From assembly GCF_011762005.1 (NCBI RefSeq), contig NZ_JAASQU010000001.1, positions 1,047,974 through 1,111,973 on the forward strand: a stretch of DNA of 64,000 bases. Reading direction: 5' to 3'. Below are positions 44,461-54,482 of the stretch, piece by piece. The translations under genes were made by a program, and so were the position numbers. The notes beneath the pieces were generated by a model. That model had not been told where the DNA came from and did not search any database. It saw only the letters and a program-made list of their open reading frames with translations. Each line of letters opens with the position of its first letter. The stretch's first letter is position 1. This DNA is from Qipengyuania flava (GTDB taxonomy: Bacteria > Pseudomonadota > Alphaproteobacteria > Sphingomonadales > Sphingomonadaceae).

Positions 44461-46698
44461 TTAGTAGCTGACGCGGGCCGAGATACCGAACACGCGCGGA
44501 TCGTTGACGAAGGCGGTGTTGTTGTTGAAGTCGATGCCGCCCTTCACATTGTCGGCATCGGTGATGTTGCGCACGAAAGCGGCGACTTCGAACGAACCGT
44601 CGGTCTTGGCGTAGCCGACGCGGAGGCCACCCTCGATCTGGTTGTTCGTATTGAATTCCGCGCTTTCGTAGATGAACAGGTTGGTCTTGCCCTGATATGC
44701 CCAGTCGGTGAAGGCGAAGATCTCGCCGCCATTGCCGACCGGAACGCCATAACGTGCGGTGACATCGGCGATCCATTCGGGAGCGTTGGGGAACGGGTTG
44801 CCATCCACCAGGGCGCGGGTGTTGCCCGACAGGACCACGGTGGGATCGGTCACGGTGCACTGGCCGCAGATGCCGACCGCCAGCGTATCGTCCTGGATCT
44901 TGGTGTTGTTCCAGCTGACGCCCGCGGTGATCAGGAAGTCCGGCGTGACCTGGAACGCGCTGTCCAGTTCGAAGCCGTAGCCGCGGCCCTTGTCGGCATT
45001 GACCAGCTGCACGAGGTTGCCCGCGCCGCCGACCGCGGTGAACTGCGGATCTTCGATGGTGTAGTAATAGACCGCACCGTTGAGGCGGATGCTGCGACCT
45101 GCGAATTCCGACTTGAAGCCGGCTTCGTAGCTCATGATCTTTTCAGATGTCGCGATAGACGGGGCCGAACCGAAGGCCACGTCGCGGCCCTGGATGGTAG
45201 GCGCGCGGAAACCGCTCGCCACGCGTGCATAAACGCTGGCATCGAGGCTGACGTCATAGAATGCCGCAAGATCCCAGCTGATGCGCTCGTCCTCGACAGT
45301 GCGGTTCTGCGCCCCGGGGCCCGAGATGAACGAGGTCTGCGTGACCGCAAACTGCTTCTCGTCCTCGGTATAGCGCAGTCCGCCGGTCAGCTTGAGCGCA
45401 GGAGTGATTTCGCCCGTCACCTGACCGAAGACGGCCCAGCTTTCATTGGTGTGGTTGACTGTGACGGCAGGGGGAAAATCGAATCCGACAGTGGTGACAT
45501 CGAAATCGCTGTCGAAGTAGAAGCCGCCGACCTGCCACTGCAGCGGACCGTTCGCAGCCGAAGCGATGCGGACTTCCTGCGTGAACTGTTCGAGATCGAT
45601 CGAATCCTGCGTGTCGCTGGGGAACGGGATGAATCCCGGACCCATGACCGGGAGGAAGCTCGCGCCGAAGCCGCCATCGATATCGCCGCGGCTGCGGCCT
45701 TCGCTGTTGGCCCAGCTGGTGATGCTGGTGAACGTCGCGAAATCGGCTTCGTAATCGACCTTGGCGGTTGCGATCTCGGCCTTGTAGGCGGCTTCGTTGC
45801 GGCCACCGGCATCGTAGAACACGGTGTCGCGGTCGTAATTGTCGTTCAGCTCGTTGTCGCCCGGCCCGAGGATATTGGCACGGAACAGCGTCGACTGACC
45901 ATCGAGGTCGCGGATCGAGTAGCTGCCGAGGATCGAGAGGCGATCGCCGGGCGTGATGAGCAGCTGCGCACGGCCGGCGACTTCGCTGTAGGCGCCATAG
46001 GCATCCTCTTCACCGGTGAAGCCGTTGTCGACCCAGTTGTCGCGCTGCTGCCACAGGCCCGACAGGCGCAGCGACACCACGCCCGGAGCAAGCGGGATGG
46101 TGACGCCGCCATCGGCGGAAATGCTGTTGAAGCTGCCGTAGCTGACCGAACCGTCCACGGCGAACTCGTCACCCGGCTTGACCGTGTCGATCTTGACGAT
46201 GCCGGCGGGCGTGTTGCGGCCGAACAGCGTCCCCTGCGGACCGCGCAGCACTTCGATGCGCTCGACATCGAAGATCGGGAAGGATTTGAGCGTGACGTTT
46301 TCCATCACGACATCGTCCATCACCACCGAAACGGGCTGCGATGCGGCGAGATCGAAGTCGGTGTTGCCGAGCCCGCGGATGTAGAAGCGCGGGGCAGCGC
46401 GGCCGTTCGAGCTTTCGACGAACAGGCCGGGGACGCGCGCGGCCAGCGCGGTAATTTCCGCGCCCGCATCGAAGATCGTGCGCACGGTGCTGGCATCGAG
46501 CGTGGCTGCCGAAACGGGTACGTCCTGCAGGTTTTCTTCACGCCGGTTGGCAGTCACGATGATCGTATTGAGCTGGCCGTCGGTGGATTCGGCACCGGCG
46601 GTGTCGGCATCCTGCGCCAGAGCGGGCTGCGCGGCGAAAGCCACGAGGGCGAAGGTGCTGGCACCGAGAAAACGGGCAGCGGTCGAACGGATGGTCAT
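44461..46698 (-). CDS. TonB-dependent receptor
   Basis: This 745-residue outer-membrane receptor has a signal peptide (FLGASTFALVAFAAQPALAQ), a TonB box-like segment IIVTANRREENLQDVPVS, and a plug with VERIEVLRGPQGTLFGRNTP. The barrel ends in aromatic tyrosine (GISARVSY). The plug type, REE-N-LQDVP and GPQGTLFGRNT, is the common sphingomonad form whose members take up various organic or iron ligands. The start at 46698 is chosen; an upstream in-frame start lacks a signal peptide. It lies between purC and purS on the opposite strand. Confidence 0.92.
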   Translation of the reverse strand: MTIRSTAARFLGASTFALVAFAAQPALAQDADTAGAESTDGQLNTIIVTANRREENLQDVPVSAATLDASTVRTIFDAGAEITALAARVPGLFVESSNGRAAPRFYIRGLGNTDFDLAASQPVSVVMDDVVMENVTLKSFPIFDVERIEVLRGPQGTLFGRNTPAGIVKIDTVKPGDEFAVDGSVSYGSFNSISADGGVTIPLAPGVVSLRLSGLWQQRDNWVDNGFTGEEDAYGAYSEVAGRAQLLITPGDRLSILGSYSIRDLDGQSTLFRANILGPGDNELNDNYDRDTVFYDAGGRNEAAYKAEIATAKVDYEADFATFTSITSWANSEGRSRGDIDGGFGASFLPVMGPGFIPFPSDTQDSIDLEQFTQEVRIASAANGPLQWQVGGFYFDSDFDVTTVGFDFPPAVTVNHTNESWAVFGQVTGEITPALKLTGGLRYTEDEKQFAVTQTSFISGPGAQNRTVEDERISWDLAAFYDVSLDASVYARVASGFRAPTIQGRDVAFGSAPSIATSEKIMSYEAGFKSEFAGRSIRLNGAVYYYTIEDPQFTAVGGAGNLVQLVNADKGRGYGFELDSAFQVTPDFLITAGVSWNNTKIQDDTLAVGICGQCTVTDPTVVLSGNTRALVDGNPFPNAPEWIADVTARYGVPVGNGGEIFAFTDWAYQGKTNLFIYESAEFNTNNQIEGGLRVGYAKTDGSFEVAAFVRNITDADNVKGGIDFNNNTAFVNDPRVFGISARVSY

Positions 46699-46968
46699 GT
46701 CTTGAGGGGTTCCTGCTTGAGCACGCTCGTCTGACGACTGCGGCATTTGGAGGGTTGCGGCATCGTTTGCCGTGGCACCCCGATAGCAGGTCGGGCGCAT
46801 TTGTGGGGTTCCGCGCGGCCCATTGCGGCAGAATCATTACCGATGTTGCAGTTTGGCTACAAGCGCGGCGCATATGTCACTCGCATGACCGCAGCCCGGC
46901 AAGCGCGCTCGATGCTTGAATGCGCGCCTAGCCTGCGCCATAGGCGCGCCAAACGAAAGGCTGCCCCG

Positions 46969-47202
46969 ATGAAGATCCGCGTCCATGTCTCGCTTAAGCC
47001 CGGTGTGCTCGATCCGCAGGGTCGTGCCGTCCACCATGCGCTCGAAGGACTCGGCTTCGCCGGAGTCGACGATGTCCGGGTCGGACGGCTGATCGAACTC
47101 GACGTGGCCGACGATACCAGCGATGCCGCGCTGACCGACATGTGCGAGAAGCTGCTCGCCAACACGGTGATCGAGAATTTCCGTATCGAGAAGGTCGCCT
47201 GA
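46969..47202 (+). CDS. purS: Phosphoribosylformylglycinamidine synthase subunit PurS
   Basis: PurS bridges PurL and PurQ in the FGAM synthase complex. The 77-residue protein shows [20 protein letters not shown] and [20 protein letters not shown], with [16 protein letters not shown] at the end. The ATG at 46969 is used because it gives the standard length. It overlaps purQ by one base (TGATG). The 270-base gap upstream holds no other gene that I can see. Confidence 0.95.
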   Translation: MKIRVHVSLKPGVLDPQGRAVHHALEGLGFAGVDDVRVGRLIELDVADDTSDAALTDMCEKLLANTVIENFRIEKVA

Positions 47203-47879
47203 TGGCTTTCCGTGCCGCTGTTATCACCTTCCCCGGGTCGAACTGCGATCGCGACATGGCGGTGGCGATCGAACGGGCGAGCGGCAGTGCTCCGCTCAGG
47301 GTCTGGCATGCCGATGCCGAACTGCCCGAGCGGCTCGATTTCATCGCCCTGCCCGGCGGTTTCTCCTATGGCGATTACCTGCGTTCGGGCGCGATGGCGG
47401 CGAACAGCCCGGTGATGCGCGGCGTCAAGGAGCAGGCCGAACGCGGTGTACCCGTGCTGGGCGTGTGCAACGGTTTCCAGGTGCTGACCGAGGCGGGGCT
47501 GCTGCCCGGTGCATTGATGCGCAATGCCAGCCAGAATTTCATCTGCCGCACCGTCGCACTGACTGTCGAGAACAGCCAGTCGCTGTTCACGGGCGGCTAT
47601 GACCAGGGCCAGACGATCCGTATCCCGGTGGCGCATCACGACGGCAATTACTTCGCCGACGAGGACACGCTCGACCGGCTCGAGGGTGAAGGCCGCGTGG
47701 CGTTCCGCTATGCCGAGAACTGCAACGGATCGCGCCGCGACATCGCGGGGGTACTCAATGCCGCAGGCAATGTGCTCGGCATGATGCCGCACCCCGAGCG
47801 CGCGGTCGACACGGCGCATGGCGGCACAGACGGGCTGGCGCTGTTCGAAGGCGCGATGCGTACGCTCGCCGACGCCTGA
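47202..47879 (+). CDS. purQ: Phosphoribosylformylglycinamidine synthase subunit PurQ (glutaminase)
   Basis: PurQ hydrolyses glutamine to supply ammonia to PurL. The 225-residue class-I amidotransferase has [19 protein letters not shown], the nucleophile cysteine in [20 protein letters not shown] and the histidine-glutamate pair in [10 protein letters not shown]. It starts in the purS stop codon. No purL gene follows; the next gene is on the opposite strand and ends one base after the purQ stop. Confidence 0.96.
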   Translation: MAFRAAVITFPGSNCDRDMAVAIERASGSAPLRVWHADAELPERLDFIALPGGFSYGDYLRSGAMAANSPVMRGVKEQAERGVPVLGVCNGFQVLTEAGLLPGALMRNASQNFICRTVALTVENSQSLFTGGYDQGQTIRIPVAHHDGNYFADEDTLDRLEGEGRVAFRYAENCNGSRRDIAGVLNAAGNVLGMMPHPERAVDTAHGGTDGLALFEGAMRTLADA

Positions 47880-50246
47880 TCAGGCGCTTTTGAGCCGCTG
47901 ATCCTGCGGTGCCCGTGCCAGCATGGCGCGCACATCCTCGAGCGGCATCGGCCGGCCGAAGTGATAGCCCTGGATCTTGGTGCAGCCGAGCGAGCAGATC
48001 ATTTCGACCTCCTCTTCGTTCTCCACGCCTTCGGCGGTCGTGGTCATGCCGAGGCTGTCCGCCATGGCGACCACCGCGCGAATGATGGCGATCGATTCGG
48101 GGCTCTGCTGCGCGGCACCCTGGACGAACAGGCGATCGACCTTGATCGTCGAGAACTTGAGCTTGCGCAGATAACCGAGCGAGGAATAGCCGGTCCCGAA
48201 ATCGTCGAGCGCGACCGAGCATCCCAAAGCCATACAGCTTTCCAGCGCTTCGCGTGCGACGCTTGCATCGCGCAGGAAGATGCTCTCGGTCACCTCGATC
48301 TCGAGCCGCTTGGGATCGAGCCCGCTTTCCGACAATGCGCGCACCAGATTGGCGACGAAATCGCTTTCGAGCAGCTGCTCGGGCGAAACATTGACGTTCA
48401 CCTTGATATGCTCGGGCCAATGTTGCGCGGCCTCGTGGCAGGCGCGTTCCATGACCCATGTCCCGATGGGGACGATGAGGCGGGTATCTTCGGCCAGCGG
48501 CACGAACTTGGCCGGGCTGACGAACCCGTGATCGGCGCTGTTCCAGCGCAACAGCGCTTCGAAGCTGACCACCTCTTCGGAGCGGGCATCGACGACCGGC
48601 TGGTAGTGCAGCGTGAACTCGTCGCGCTCGAGCGCATGGCGCAGCGAATGCTCAAGCTGGCGGCGTTCCTCCGCGTTGGCGTGCAGCGATGGTTCGTATT
48701 CGCGATGCGACCCGCCACCCTCGCCCTTCGAACGGTACAGAGCGAGATCGGCGTTGCGCAGCAGTTCTTCCACCGTGCGTCCATCGCGCGGACCGAAGGC
48801 CGAGCCGACGCTCGCCCCGACATAGAGCAGGTGATTGTCGATCTTGTAGGGCTCGGACAATCGCTGGATGATATCGTTCGCCAGCTGGTCGATGCGTTCG
48901 CGATTGGGTGCTTCGCGCAGCACCACGGCGAACTCGTCGCCGCCCAGCCGACCGCAGACCTCGCCGTCGCGCATCAGACTCTTCAGCCGCGCCGCGACTT
49001 CGGCCAGCATGCGGTCGCCGACCAGGTGCCCAAGCGAGTCGTTGACCGCCTTGAAGCGGTCGAGATCGATCATCATCAGCGCACAGCGCGAACGCCATGC
49101 CGCAGCATGTTCGAGCGCCTCGCCCAGCCCCTCGTTGAGCATGCGCCGGTTCGGAAGCTGCGTCAGCGTATCGTAGCGCGCGAGGTAAGCGATCTTTTCC
49201 GATGATTCCCGCTGTTCGGTCACATCGGAACCGACCCCGCGGAAACCCTGGTATTTACCCAGCTCGTCGACGATCGGTGTGCCGGAAAGCTCCCACCAGC
49301 GCGTCTGTCCGCCAATCGATACTTTGACCGTGAGGTTGGAGAAGTTCTCGCGCCGCTTCAGCTTGTCGGCAAGATCGTGAAGGCTTTGCGGGAACCGGCC
49401 GGTTTTCCAGCCATCGCCCGAAATAAGCTGGAGGAAGGACTCGCCCTCGATTTCTCCGGGTTCGAGGCCGAGCGCAAAAGCGAAGCGGGGCGACACGCCG
49501 CGCAAACGACGGCTGGTATCGACCTGCCACAGCCAGTCGGCCTGGCCTTCCTCGAATTCGCGCAGCAGCATCGAAACGACTTCGCTTTTCTCCTGCATCG
49601 CCGATTCGGCCAGTCGGACGGCCACCGCCACACGGGCACTTTCGATGATTCCGAAGACCGCGAGCAGCGTCGAGAGCGTAACGATCGCGGCAAGCATGAA
49701 CTGGCCCGTCACGAGGCTGGCGATCAGGCCCCCGAGACTTGCAGCACATGCAAAGGCAATCGAACTGAGCGGCGCGCCATAGCGGCTGGCGCTGCTGCCC
49801 AGTACCAGCATCGCAACCACGGCCCAGGCCAACAGCGTGGCACCTGCGCCCGCATATACGGCGCACAGCAGCAATCCTGCCGACCAGATCGCTCCCTTGG
49901 CCGCAGTGGTGAGTGCATGTGCTTCCATCTCGGTGACCGAAATGGCGCGGCGGTCGGCATCGCCGAGCTTGAAATCGGCGCGCGCGGAGTATGCGACCGC
50001 AGCAATCAGCGTTACGCCCCACAGGGCCAGCGCAACGGTGGGTATGACCTGATATGCCATGACCGCGACCATGGCGAAGCCGACCAGATGCAACACGGCA
50101 CGCGCCATGACGCGGTCGCGGAGAACCGCATATTGCTGGCCATGGACAAGCGCCCAGTCGGTTCCTTCCGGCGTCTCGAACCCGATCACCTGACGAATCG
50201 ACAGCGACGCCGCTTTTGCCTTGAGGGTGTTGGACTGCTCGCTCAC
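47880..50246 (-). CDS. Membrane-bound GGDEF-EAL cyclic-di-GMP regulator with PAS domain
   Basis: This 788-residue protein has a membrane part (residues 50-205, about six helices), a PAS-like domain (about 235-345; ADWLWQVDTSRRLRGVS), a diguanylate cyclase domain with intact GGDEF at 435-439, and a phosphodiesterase domain with intact EAL at 563-565, NVNVSPEQ, DDFGTGYSSLGYLRKL and AEGVENEEE. Both catalytic signatures are present, so the net activity cannot be predicted. An I-site-like RxxD before GGDEF is not evident. It controls attachment or motility in other bacteria, but its target here is unknown. Confidence 0.9.
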   Translation of the reverse strand: MSEQSNTLKAKAASLSIRQVIGFETPEGTDWALVHGQQYAVLRDRVMARAVLHLVGFAMVAVMAYQVIPTVALALWGVTLIAAVAYSARADFKLGDADRRAISVTEMEAHALTTAAKGAIWSAGLLLCAVYAGAGATLLAWAVVAMLVLGSSASRYGAPLSSIAFACAASLGGLIASLVTGQFMLAAIVTLSTLLAVFGIIESARVAVAVRLAESAMQEKSEVVSMLLREFEEGQADWLWQVDTSRRLRGVSPRFAFALGLEPGEIEGESFLQLISGDGWKTGRFPQSLHDLADKLKRRENFSNLTVKVSIGGQTRWWELSGTPIVDELGKYQGFRGVGSDVTEQRESSEKIAYLARYDTLTQLPNRRMLNEGLGEALEHAAAWRSRCALMMIDLDRFKAVNDSLGHLVGDRMLAEVAARLKSLMRDGEVCGRLGGDEFAVVLREAPNRERIDQLANDIIQRLSEPYKIDNHLLYVGASVGSAFGPRDGRTVEELLRNADLALYRSKGEGGGSHREYEPSLHANAEERRQLEHSLRHALERDEFTLHYQPVVDARSEEVVSFEALLRWNSADHGFVSPAKFVPLAEDTRLIVPIGTWVMERACHEAAQHWPEHIKVNVNVSPEQLLESDFVANLVRALSESGLDPKRLEIEVTESIFLRDASVAREALESCMALGCSVALDDFGTGYSSLGYLRKLKFSTIKVDRLFVQGAAQQSPESIAIIRAVVAMADSLGMTTTAEGVENEEEVEMICSLGCTKIQGYHFGRPMPLEDVRAMLARAPQDQRLKSA

Positions 50247-50339
50247 GAGAGCACGGTTAACGCGAAAGTCTTATCTCCGGGTAAAGGCCCGATGCGGCAT
50301 GCCCCCGGGAGGTGCCCGGAAACGACCTTCCGCGCTTCA

Positions 50340-52163
50340 TCACTCCACCGTGACGGATTTTGCCAGATTGCGCGGCTGATCGACGTCGGTGCCTTTCACA
50401 CAGGCGACGTGATAGGCCAGCAATTGCACCGGAACCGCGTATACCAGCGGCGCGATCAGCGGGTGCACCTTGGGCATTTCGATAGTGGCCAGACAGCCCT
50501 CGCCCGCCTGCTCCAGCCCATCGGCATCCGAGATCAGCACCACCTGCCCGCCACGCGCGCGAACTTCCTCCATATTGGAGACGGTCTTCTCGAACAGCGG
50601 CCCCGACGGCGCGAGGACGATCACCGGTACCTTGTCATCGATCAGCGCGATCGGCCCGTGCTTCATTTCGCCACTAGCATAGCCTTCGGCATGGATGTAG
50701 CTGATTTCCTTGAGCTTAAGTGCCCCTTCGAGCGCCATCGGATAGTCGGGCCCACGGCCCAGATAAAGCACGTCGCGCGCCGGCGCGATCAGATGCGCCA
50801 TGCTCGCGATATCGTCATCGTGATCGAGCGCTGCATTGAGACAGGCGGGAGCCTCGAGCAAGTGACGGACAACCTCCTGCTCCTCGTCGCGGCTCATCAG
50901 TCCCTTTTTCACCGCCATATGCGCAGCCAGTGCGGCGAGAACCGCCAGCTGGCAGGCGAAGGCCTTGGTCGATGCGACCCCGATTTCGGGGCCTGCATGG
51001 GTCGGCAGCAGCAAATCCGCTTCACGGGCCATCGAACTCGTCGGGACGTTGACGATTACGCCGATCGTCTGTCCATTTTCCTTGCAATGGCGCAGCGCCG
51101 CAAGCGTATCGGCGGTCTCGCCGCTTTGCGAGATGAACAGCGCAAGCCCGCTCTCCTCGAGCACCGGATCGCGGTAGCGGAACTCGGACGCGACATCGAT
51201 GTCCACGGGTACGCGCGCGAACTGTTCGAACCAGTATTTGGCGACCATGCCCGCGTAGAAGGAGGTGCCACAGGCGACGATCGTTACGCGGCGGATTTGC
51301 GAAAGGTCGAAGTCGAATTGGGGCAGCGCGACCGAATTGTCCGACTGGCGCAGATAGGAGCCAAGCGTCTGGGCGACGACGGTCGGCTGCTCGAAAATCT
51401 CCTTCTGCATGAAGTGACGGTAATTGCCCTTCTCGACGGCCGCAGCAGAAGCCCCCGAGGTAGTGATCTCGCGCTCCACCTGGGCGTTCTCCGCGTCGAA
51501 GATCGTCGCGCCGTCGCGCGTCACGACGACCCAGTCACCCTCTTCGAGATAGCTGATCTGCTGGGTCAGCGGCGCGAGCGCCAGTGCGTCAGAACCGATA
51601 TAGGTTTCGCCATCCGCAAAGCCCACGACTAGCGGTGAACCGCGCCGCGCGCCGATCAGCAAGTCGGGATGATCACGAAAGGCGATCGCCAGCGCGAAGG
51701 CACCGCGTAGCCGCGGGAGGACCGATGCGACCGCATCCTGCGGTGTGCTGCCTTCCTCGACCAGGCGCGAAACCAGATGCGCGACGACCTCGCTATCGGT
51801 GTCGCTCTCAAGCGTGCGACCGGCATCGCGCAGTTCGGCGCGCAACTCCTTGTAATTCTCGATGATGCCATTGTGCACCAGCGCGACCTGTTCGGTAGCA
51901 TGCGGATGCGCGTTCTGTGCCGTTGGCGCCCCATGTGTGGCCCAGCGCGTATGCGCGATGCCGATCTCGCCGGGCGCGGGTTGCTGCACCAGTTCGGCGA
52001 CCAGATTGTTGAGCTTGCCTTCGGCGCGGCGGCGGATCAGCGCGCCGTCATCGAGCGTGCAGACCCCGGCACTGTCGTAACCGCGATATTCCATCCTGCG
52101 GAGGCCGTCGACCAGCCGATCCGCTACCGGTTCCTTGCCAACGATACCGATGATGCCGCACAT
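50340..52163 (-). CDS. glmS: Glutamine-fructose-6-phosphate aminotransferase
   Basis: GlmS makes glucosamine-6-phosphate for peptidoglycan and lipopolysaccharide. The 607-residue protein begins MCGIIGIVG, where the second residue, cysteine, becomes the glutaminase nucleophile. It continues with RRMEYRGYDSAG and GIAHTRWATHGAPT, and has two SIS sugar-isomerase domains (ACGTSFYAGMVAKYWFEQ, FISQSGETADTLAALRHCKE) and the terminal AKSVTVE. I saw no glmS ribozyme sequence upstream. It is followed on the same strand by the GGDEF-EAL gene 93 bases away. Confidence 0.96.
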   Translation of the reverse strand: MCGIIGIVGKEPVADRLVDGLRRMEYRGYDSAGVCTLDDGALIRRRAEGKLNNLVAELVQQPAPGEIGIAHTRWATHGAPTAQNAHPHATEQVALVHNGIIENYKELRAELRDAGRTLESDTDSEVVAHLVSRLVEEGSTPQDAVASVLPRLRGAFALAIAFRDHPDLLIGARRGSPLVVGFADGETYIGSDALALAPLTQQISYLEEGDWVVVTRDGATIFDAENAQVEREITTSGASAAAVEKGNYRHFMQKEIFEQPTVVAQTLGSYLRQSDNSVALPQFDFDLSQIRRVTIVACGTSFYAGMVAKYWFEQFARVPVDIDVASEFRYRDPVLEESGLALFISQSGETADTLAALRHCKENGQTIGVIVNVPTSSMAREADLLLPTHAGPEIGVASTKAFACQLAVLAALAAHMAVKKGLMSRDEEQEVVRHLLEAPACLNAALDHDDDIASMAHLIAPARDVLYLGRGPDYPMALEGALKLKEISYIHAEGYASGEMKHGPIALIDDKVPVIVLAPSGPLFEKTVSNMEEVRARGGQVVLISDADGLEQAGEGCLATIEMPKVHPLIAPLVYAVPVQLLAYHVACVKGTDVDQPRNLAKSVTVE

Positions 52164-52421
52164 TCACTATGATCTCCGAAGCAATACTGCGCGGAAGCCT
52201 TAGCGGTTTGCACCACGCGATCAATCATAGCTTGGCGTTATGCTCACGCAGTCGAAACGCAGGCCCCCGCTTCTGGCAGTAACTATGCGGCAAACCCGCC
52301 TTTCATGATTAGGGAATAATCAAGGTTTCCAACCTATTCACCATGCTTCGAAGGATGAGCTTCGTCATATTCGGACAAGGCTTGTCGCACGATTAAAGAG
52401 TTTTCTCGGGGGTTTACCGGA

Positions 52422-53945
52422 ATGAGCGCATTCGGACGCAAGAACGGGCCGGCCGGCATGGGTGCCAGCAGTCGTCCGCAGTTCGGTGTCGCCAAGCCCA
52501 TGCGTGGCGGCACGCCAACGCCCACTCCGACACGCGTCGAACACGACGATGCGGGCGAACAATTCCCCCCGCTGCCCGACGATGTTCCGCCTTCCTCCTC
52601 GAGCCCAGCCAGTTCGGATGCGATGTCGCGTCTGCAGGAGCGGATGAACTCGACCCATTCGGGAGAGAGCGAAGTCGGCGGATTCGAAGCCAGCGTCCAC
52701 AAGATCAAGGAGCAGGTGCTACCGCGGCTGCTCGAGCGCGTCGATCCCGAAGCTGCGGCGACACTGTCCAAGGACGAACTGTCCGAAGAGTTTCGCCCGA
52801 TCATCATGGAAGTGCTGGCCGAGCTCAAGGTCACGCTGAATCGCCGCGAGCAATTCGCGCTCGAAAAGGTCCTCGTTGACGAACTGCTTGGCTTCGGTCC
52901 GCTCGAGGAATTGCTCAACGATCCCGATGTATCGGACATCATGGTCAACGGCCCCGACCAGACCTATATCGAAAAGAAGGGCAAGCTGGTCATCGCGCCG
53001 ATCAAGTTCCGCGACGAGACCCACCTGTTCCAGATCGCGCAACGTATCGTGAACCAGGTCGGCCGCCGCGTCGACCAGACCACGCCACTGGCCGACGCCC
53101 GTCTCAAGGACGGCAGCCGTGTGAACGTCATCGTGCCGCCGCTATCGCTGCGCGGTACAGCTATCTCAATTCGTAAATTCTCCGAGAAGCCGATCACGCT
53201 CGATATGCTGAAGGAATTCGGCTCGATGTCGGACAAGATGTGTACCGCGCTCAAGATCGCGGGCGCATGCCGGATGAATATCGTCATCTCGGGCGGTACC
53301 GGTTCGGGCAAGACGACCATGCTCAATGCCCTGTCGAAGATGATCGACCCGGGCGAGCGTGTGCTGACCATCGAGGACGCGGCCGAACTTCGCTTGCAGC
53401 AGCCTCACTGGCTGCCGCTGGAAACGCGCCCGCCCAACTTGGAAGGCCAGGGCGCCATCACGATCGGCGACCTTGTGAAGAACGCCCTGCGTATGCGTCC
53501 GGACCGCATCATCCTCGGCGAAATCCGCGGCGCGGAATGTTTCGACCTGCTCGCCGCGATGAACACCGGCCACGATGGTTCGATGTGTACGCTGCACGCG
53601 AACAGCCCACGCGAATGTCTCGGCCGTATGGAAAACATGATCCTGATGGGGGACATCAAGATCCCCAAGGAAGCCATCAGCCGCCAGATCGCGGAATCGG
53701 TCGATCTGATCGTCCAGGTGAAGCGTCTGCGCGACGGCTCGCGACGCACCACCAACATCACCGAAGTGATCGGGATGGAAGGCGACGTCATCGTCACGCA
53801 GGAACTGTTCAAGTTCGAATATCTGGACGAGAGCGAGGACGGCAAGATCATGGGCGAATACCGTTCGTCGGGCCTGCGTCCCTACACGCTCGAAAAAGCG
53901 CGCCAGTTCGGCTTCGACCAGGCTTACCTGGAGGCCTGCTTGTAA
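52422..53945 (+). CDS. cpaF: CpaF/TadA-type secretion ATPase
   Basis: This 507-residue ATPase powers Tad/Flp pilus assembly or related type II/IV-like secretion. An N-terminal region of about 75 residues rich in proline, glycine and serine looks disordered. The helical N-terminal ATPase domain follows (GPLEELLNDPDVSDIMVNGP), then Walker A ISGGTGSGKTTMLNALS, an Asp box, Walker B RPDRIILGEIRGAECFDLL and the His box MCTLHANSPRECL. No cpaB, cpaC, cpaE, tadB or tadC gene adjoins it, which is unusual because these normally form one cluster. Confidence 0.88.
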   Translation: MSAFGRKNGPAGMGASSRPQFGVAKPMRGGTPTPTPTRVEHDDAGEQFPPLPDDVPPSSSSPASSDAMSRLQERMNSTHSGESEVGGFEASVHKIKEQVLPRLLERVDPEAAATLSKDELSEEFRPIIMEVLAELKVTLNRREQFALEKVLVDELLGFGPLEELLNDPDVSDIMVNGPDQTYIEKKGKLVIAPIKFRDETHLFQIAQRIVNQVGRRVDQTTPLADARLKDGSRVNVIVPPLSLRGTAISIRKFSEKPITLDMLKEFGSMSDKMCTALKIAGACRMNIVISGGTGSGKTTMLNALSKMIDPGERVLTIEDAAELRLQQPHWLPLETRPPNLEGQGAITIGDLVKNALRMRPDRIILGEIRGAECFDLLAAMNTGHDGSMCTLHANSPRECLGRMENMILMGDIKIPKEAISRQIAESVDLIVQVKRLRDGSRRTTNITEVIGMEGDVIVTQELFKFEYLDESEDGKIMGEYRSSGLRPYTLEKARQFGFDQAYLEACL

Positions 53946-54026
53946 GAACGCGCCGCATTTAGGCGACTTCATACAATCCGGCGGCAGCGCATCGTCCTAT
54001 ACCGGCATCCAAGGTAGGACGACCCA

Positions 54027-54167
54027 ATGCTCGACAAACTTCTTTTCCCCGGCGACCGCAAGGCCAAGCGCAAGGATACGCTGCGCGATCTGGCTCGCGA
54101 ACGACATTTCGAAGCGCTGTTCATGCAGAGCTTTACCGAGATGCGCGCACGCAGCGCCAAGCGCTGA
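54027..54167 (+). CDS. 46-residue basic hypothetical protein
   Basis: A short open frame translates to MLDKLLFPGDRKAKRKDTL-, then RDLARERHFEALFMQSFTEM and a basic end (RARSAKR). It starts at ATG 54027 behind AAGG and follows cpaF by 81 bases. The strong charge pattern and lack of stop codons support it as a gene, but 46 codons is too short for statistics. No domain is recognised. The function is unknown. Confidence 0.5.
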   Translation: MLDKLLFPGDRKAKRKDTLRDLARERHFEALFMQSFTEMRARSAKR

Positions 54168-54171
54168 TCGG

Positions 54172-54402
54172 TCAGGCCTGCAGCATTGCGGGGACTGCCG
54201 CAGCCAGCAATCCACCGCCGATGACAGCAAAAACCAGGAACAGCCCCGTCCATGGCACCCAGCCAACACGATTGATCTCGCGGCGCTTCACCCGGCGCCG
54301 TTCCATCGCCATGCAGACCATCGCGGCCAGCAGGCACGCCCCACCCCAATAAGCGGCGAGTTCGGCGTCGCTGGCGAAAAGCAGGAAATCGGGTTCGGTC
54401 AC
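54172..54402 (-). CDS. Small two-helix membrane protein of unknown function
   Basis: This 76-residue protein has two membrane helices: about residues 16-30 (YWGGACLLAAMVCMA) and 50-72 (FLVFAVIGGGLLAAAVPAML), joined by a basic loop MERRRVKRREINR. The GTG at 54402 gives a compact protein; an ATG at 54438 adds twelve unlikely residues. It is convergent with the 46-residue gene, four bases apart. No family is recognised. Confidence 0.5.
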   Translation of the reverse strand: MTEPDFLLFASDAELAAYWGGACLLAAMVCMAMERRRVKRREINRVGWVPWTGLFLVFAVIGGGLLAAAVPAMLQA

Positions 54403-54482
54403 GTCGCGCCATATGGGCGGCCGCCATCCACGCTGCAATCTTCCGTTTGCACCGCAGCATGCGTGGTCTAGCGAACTAGGTG

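Noticed and set aside
46699-46968. Cobalamin or other riboswitch upstream of the receptor gene at 44461
   Set aside because: I could not find the conserved cobalamin or TPP core sequences in either direction.
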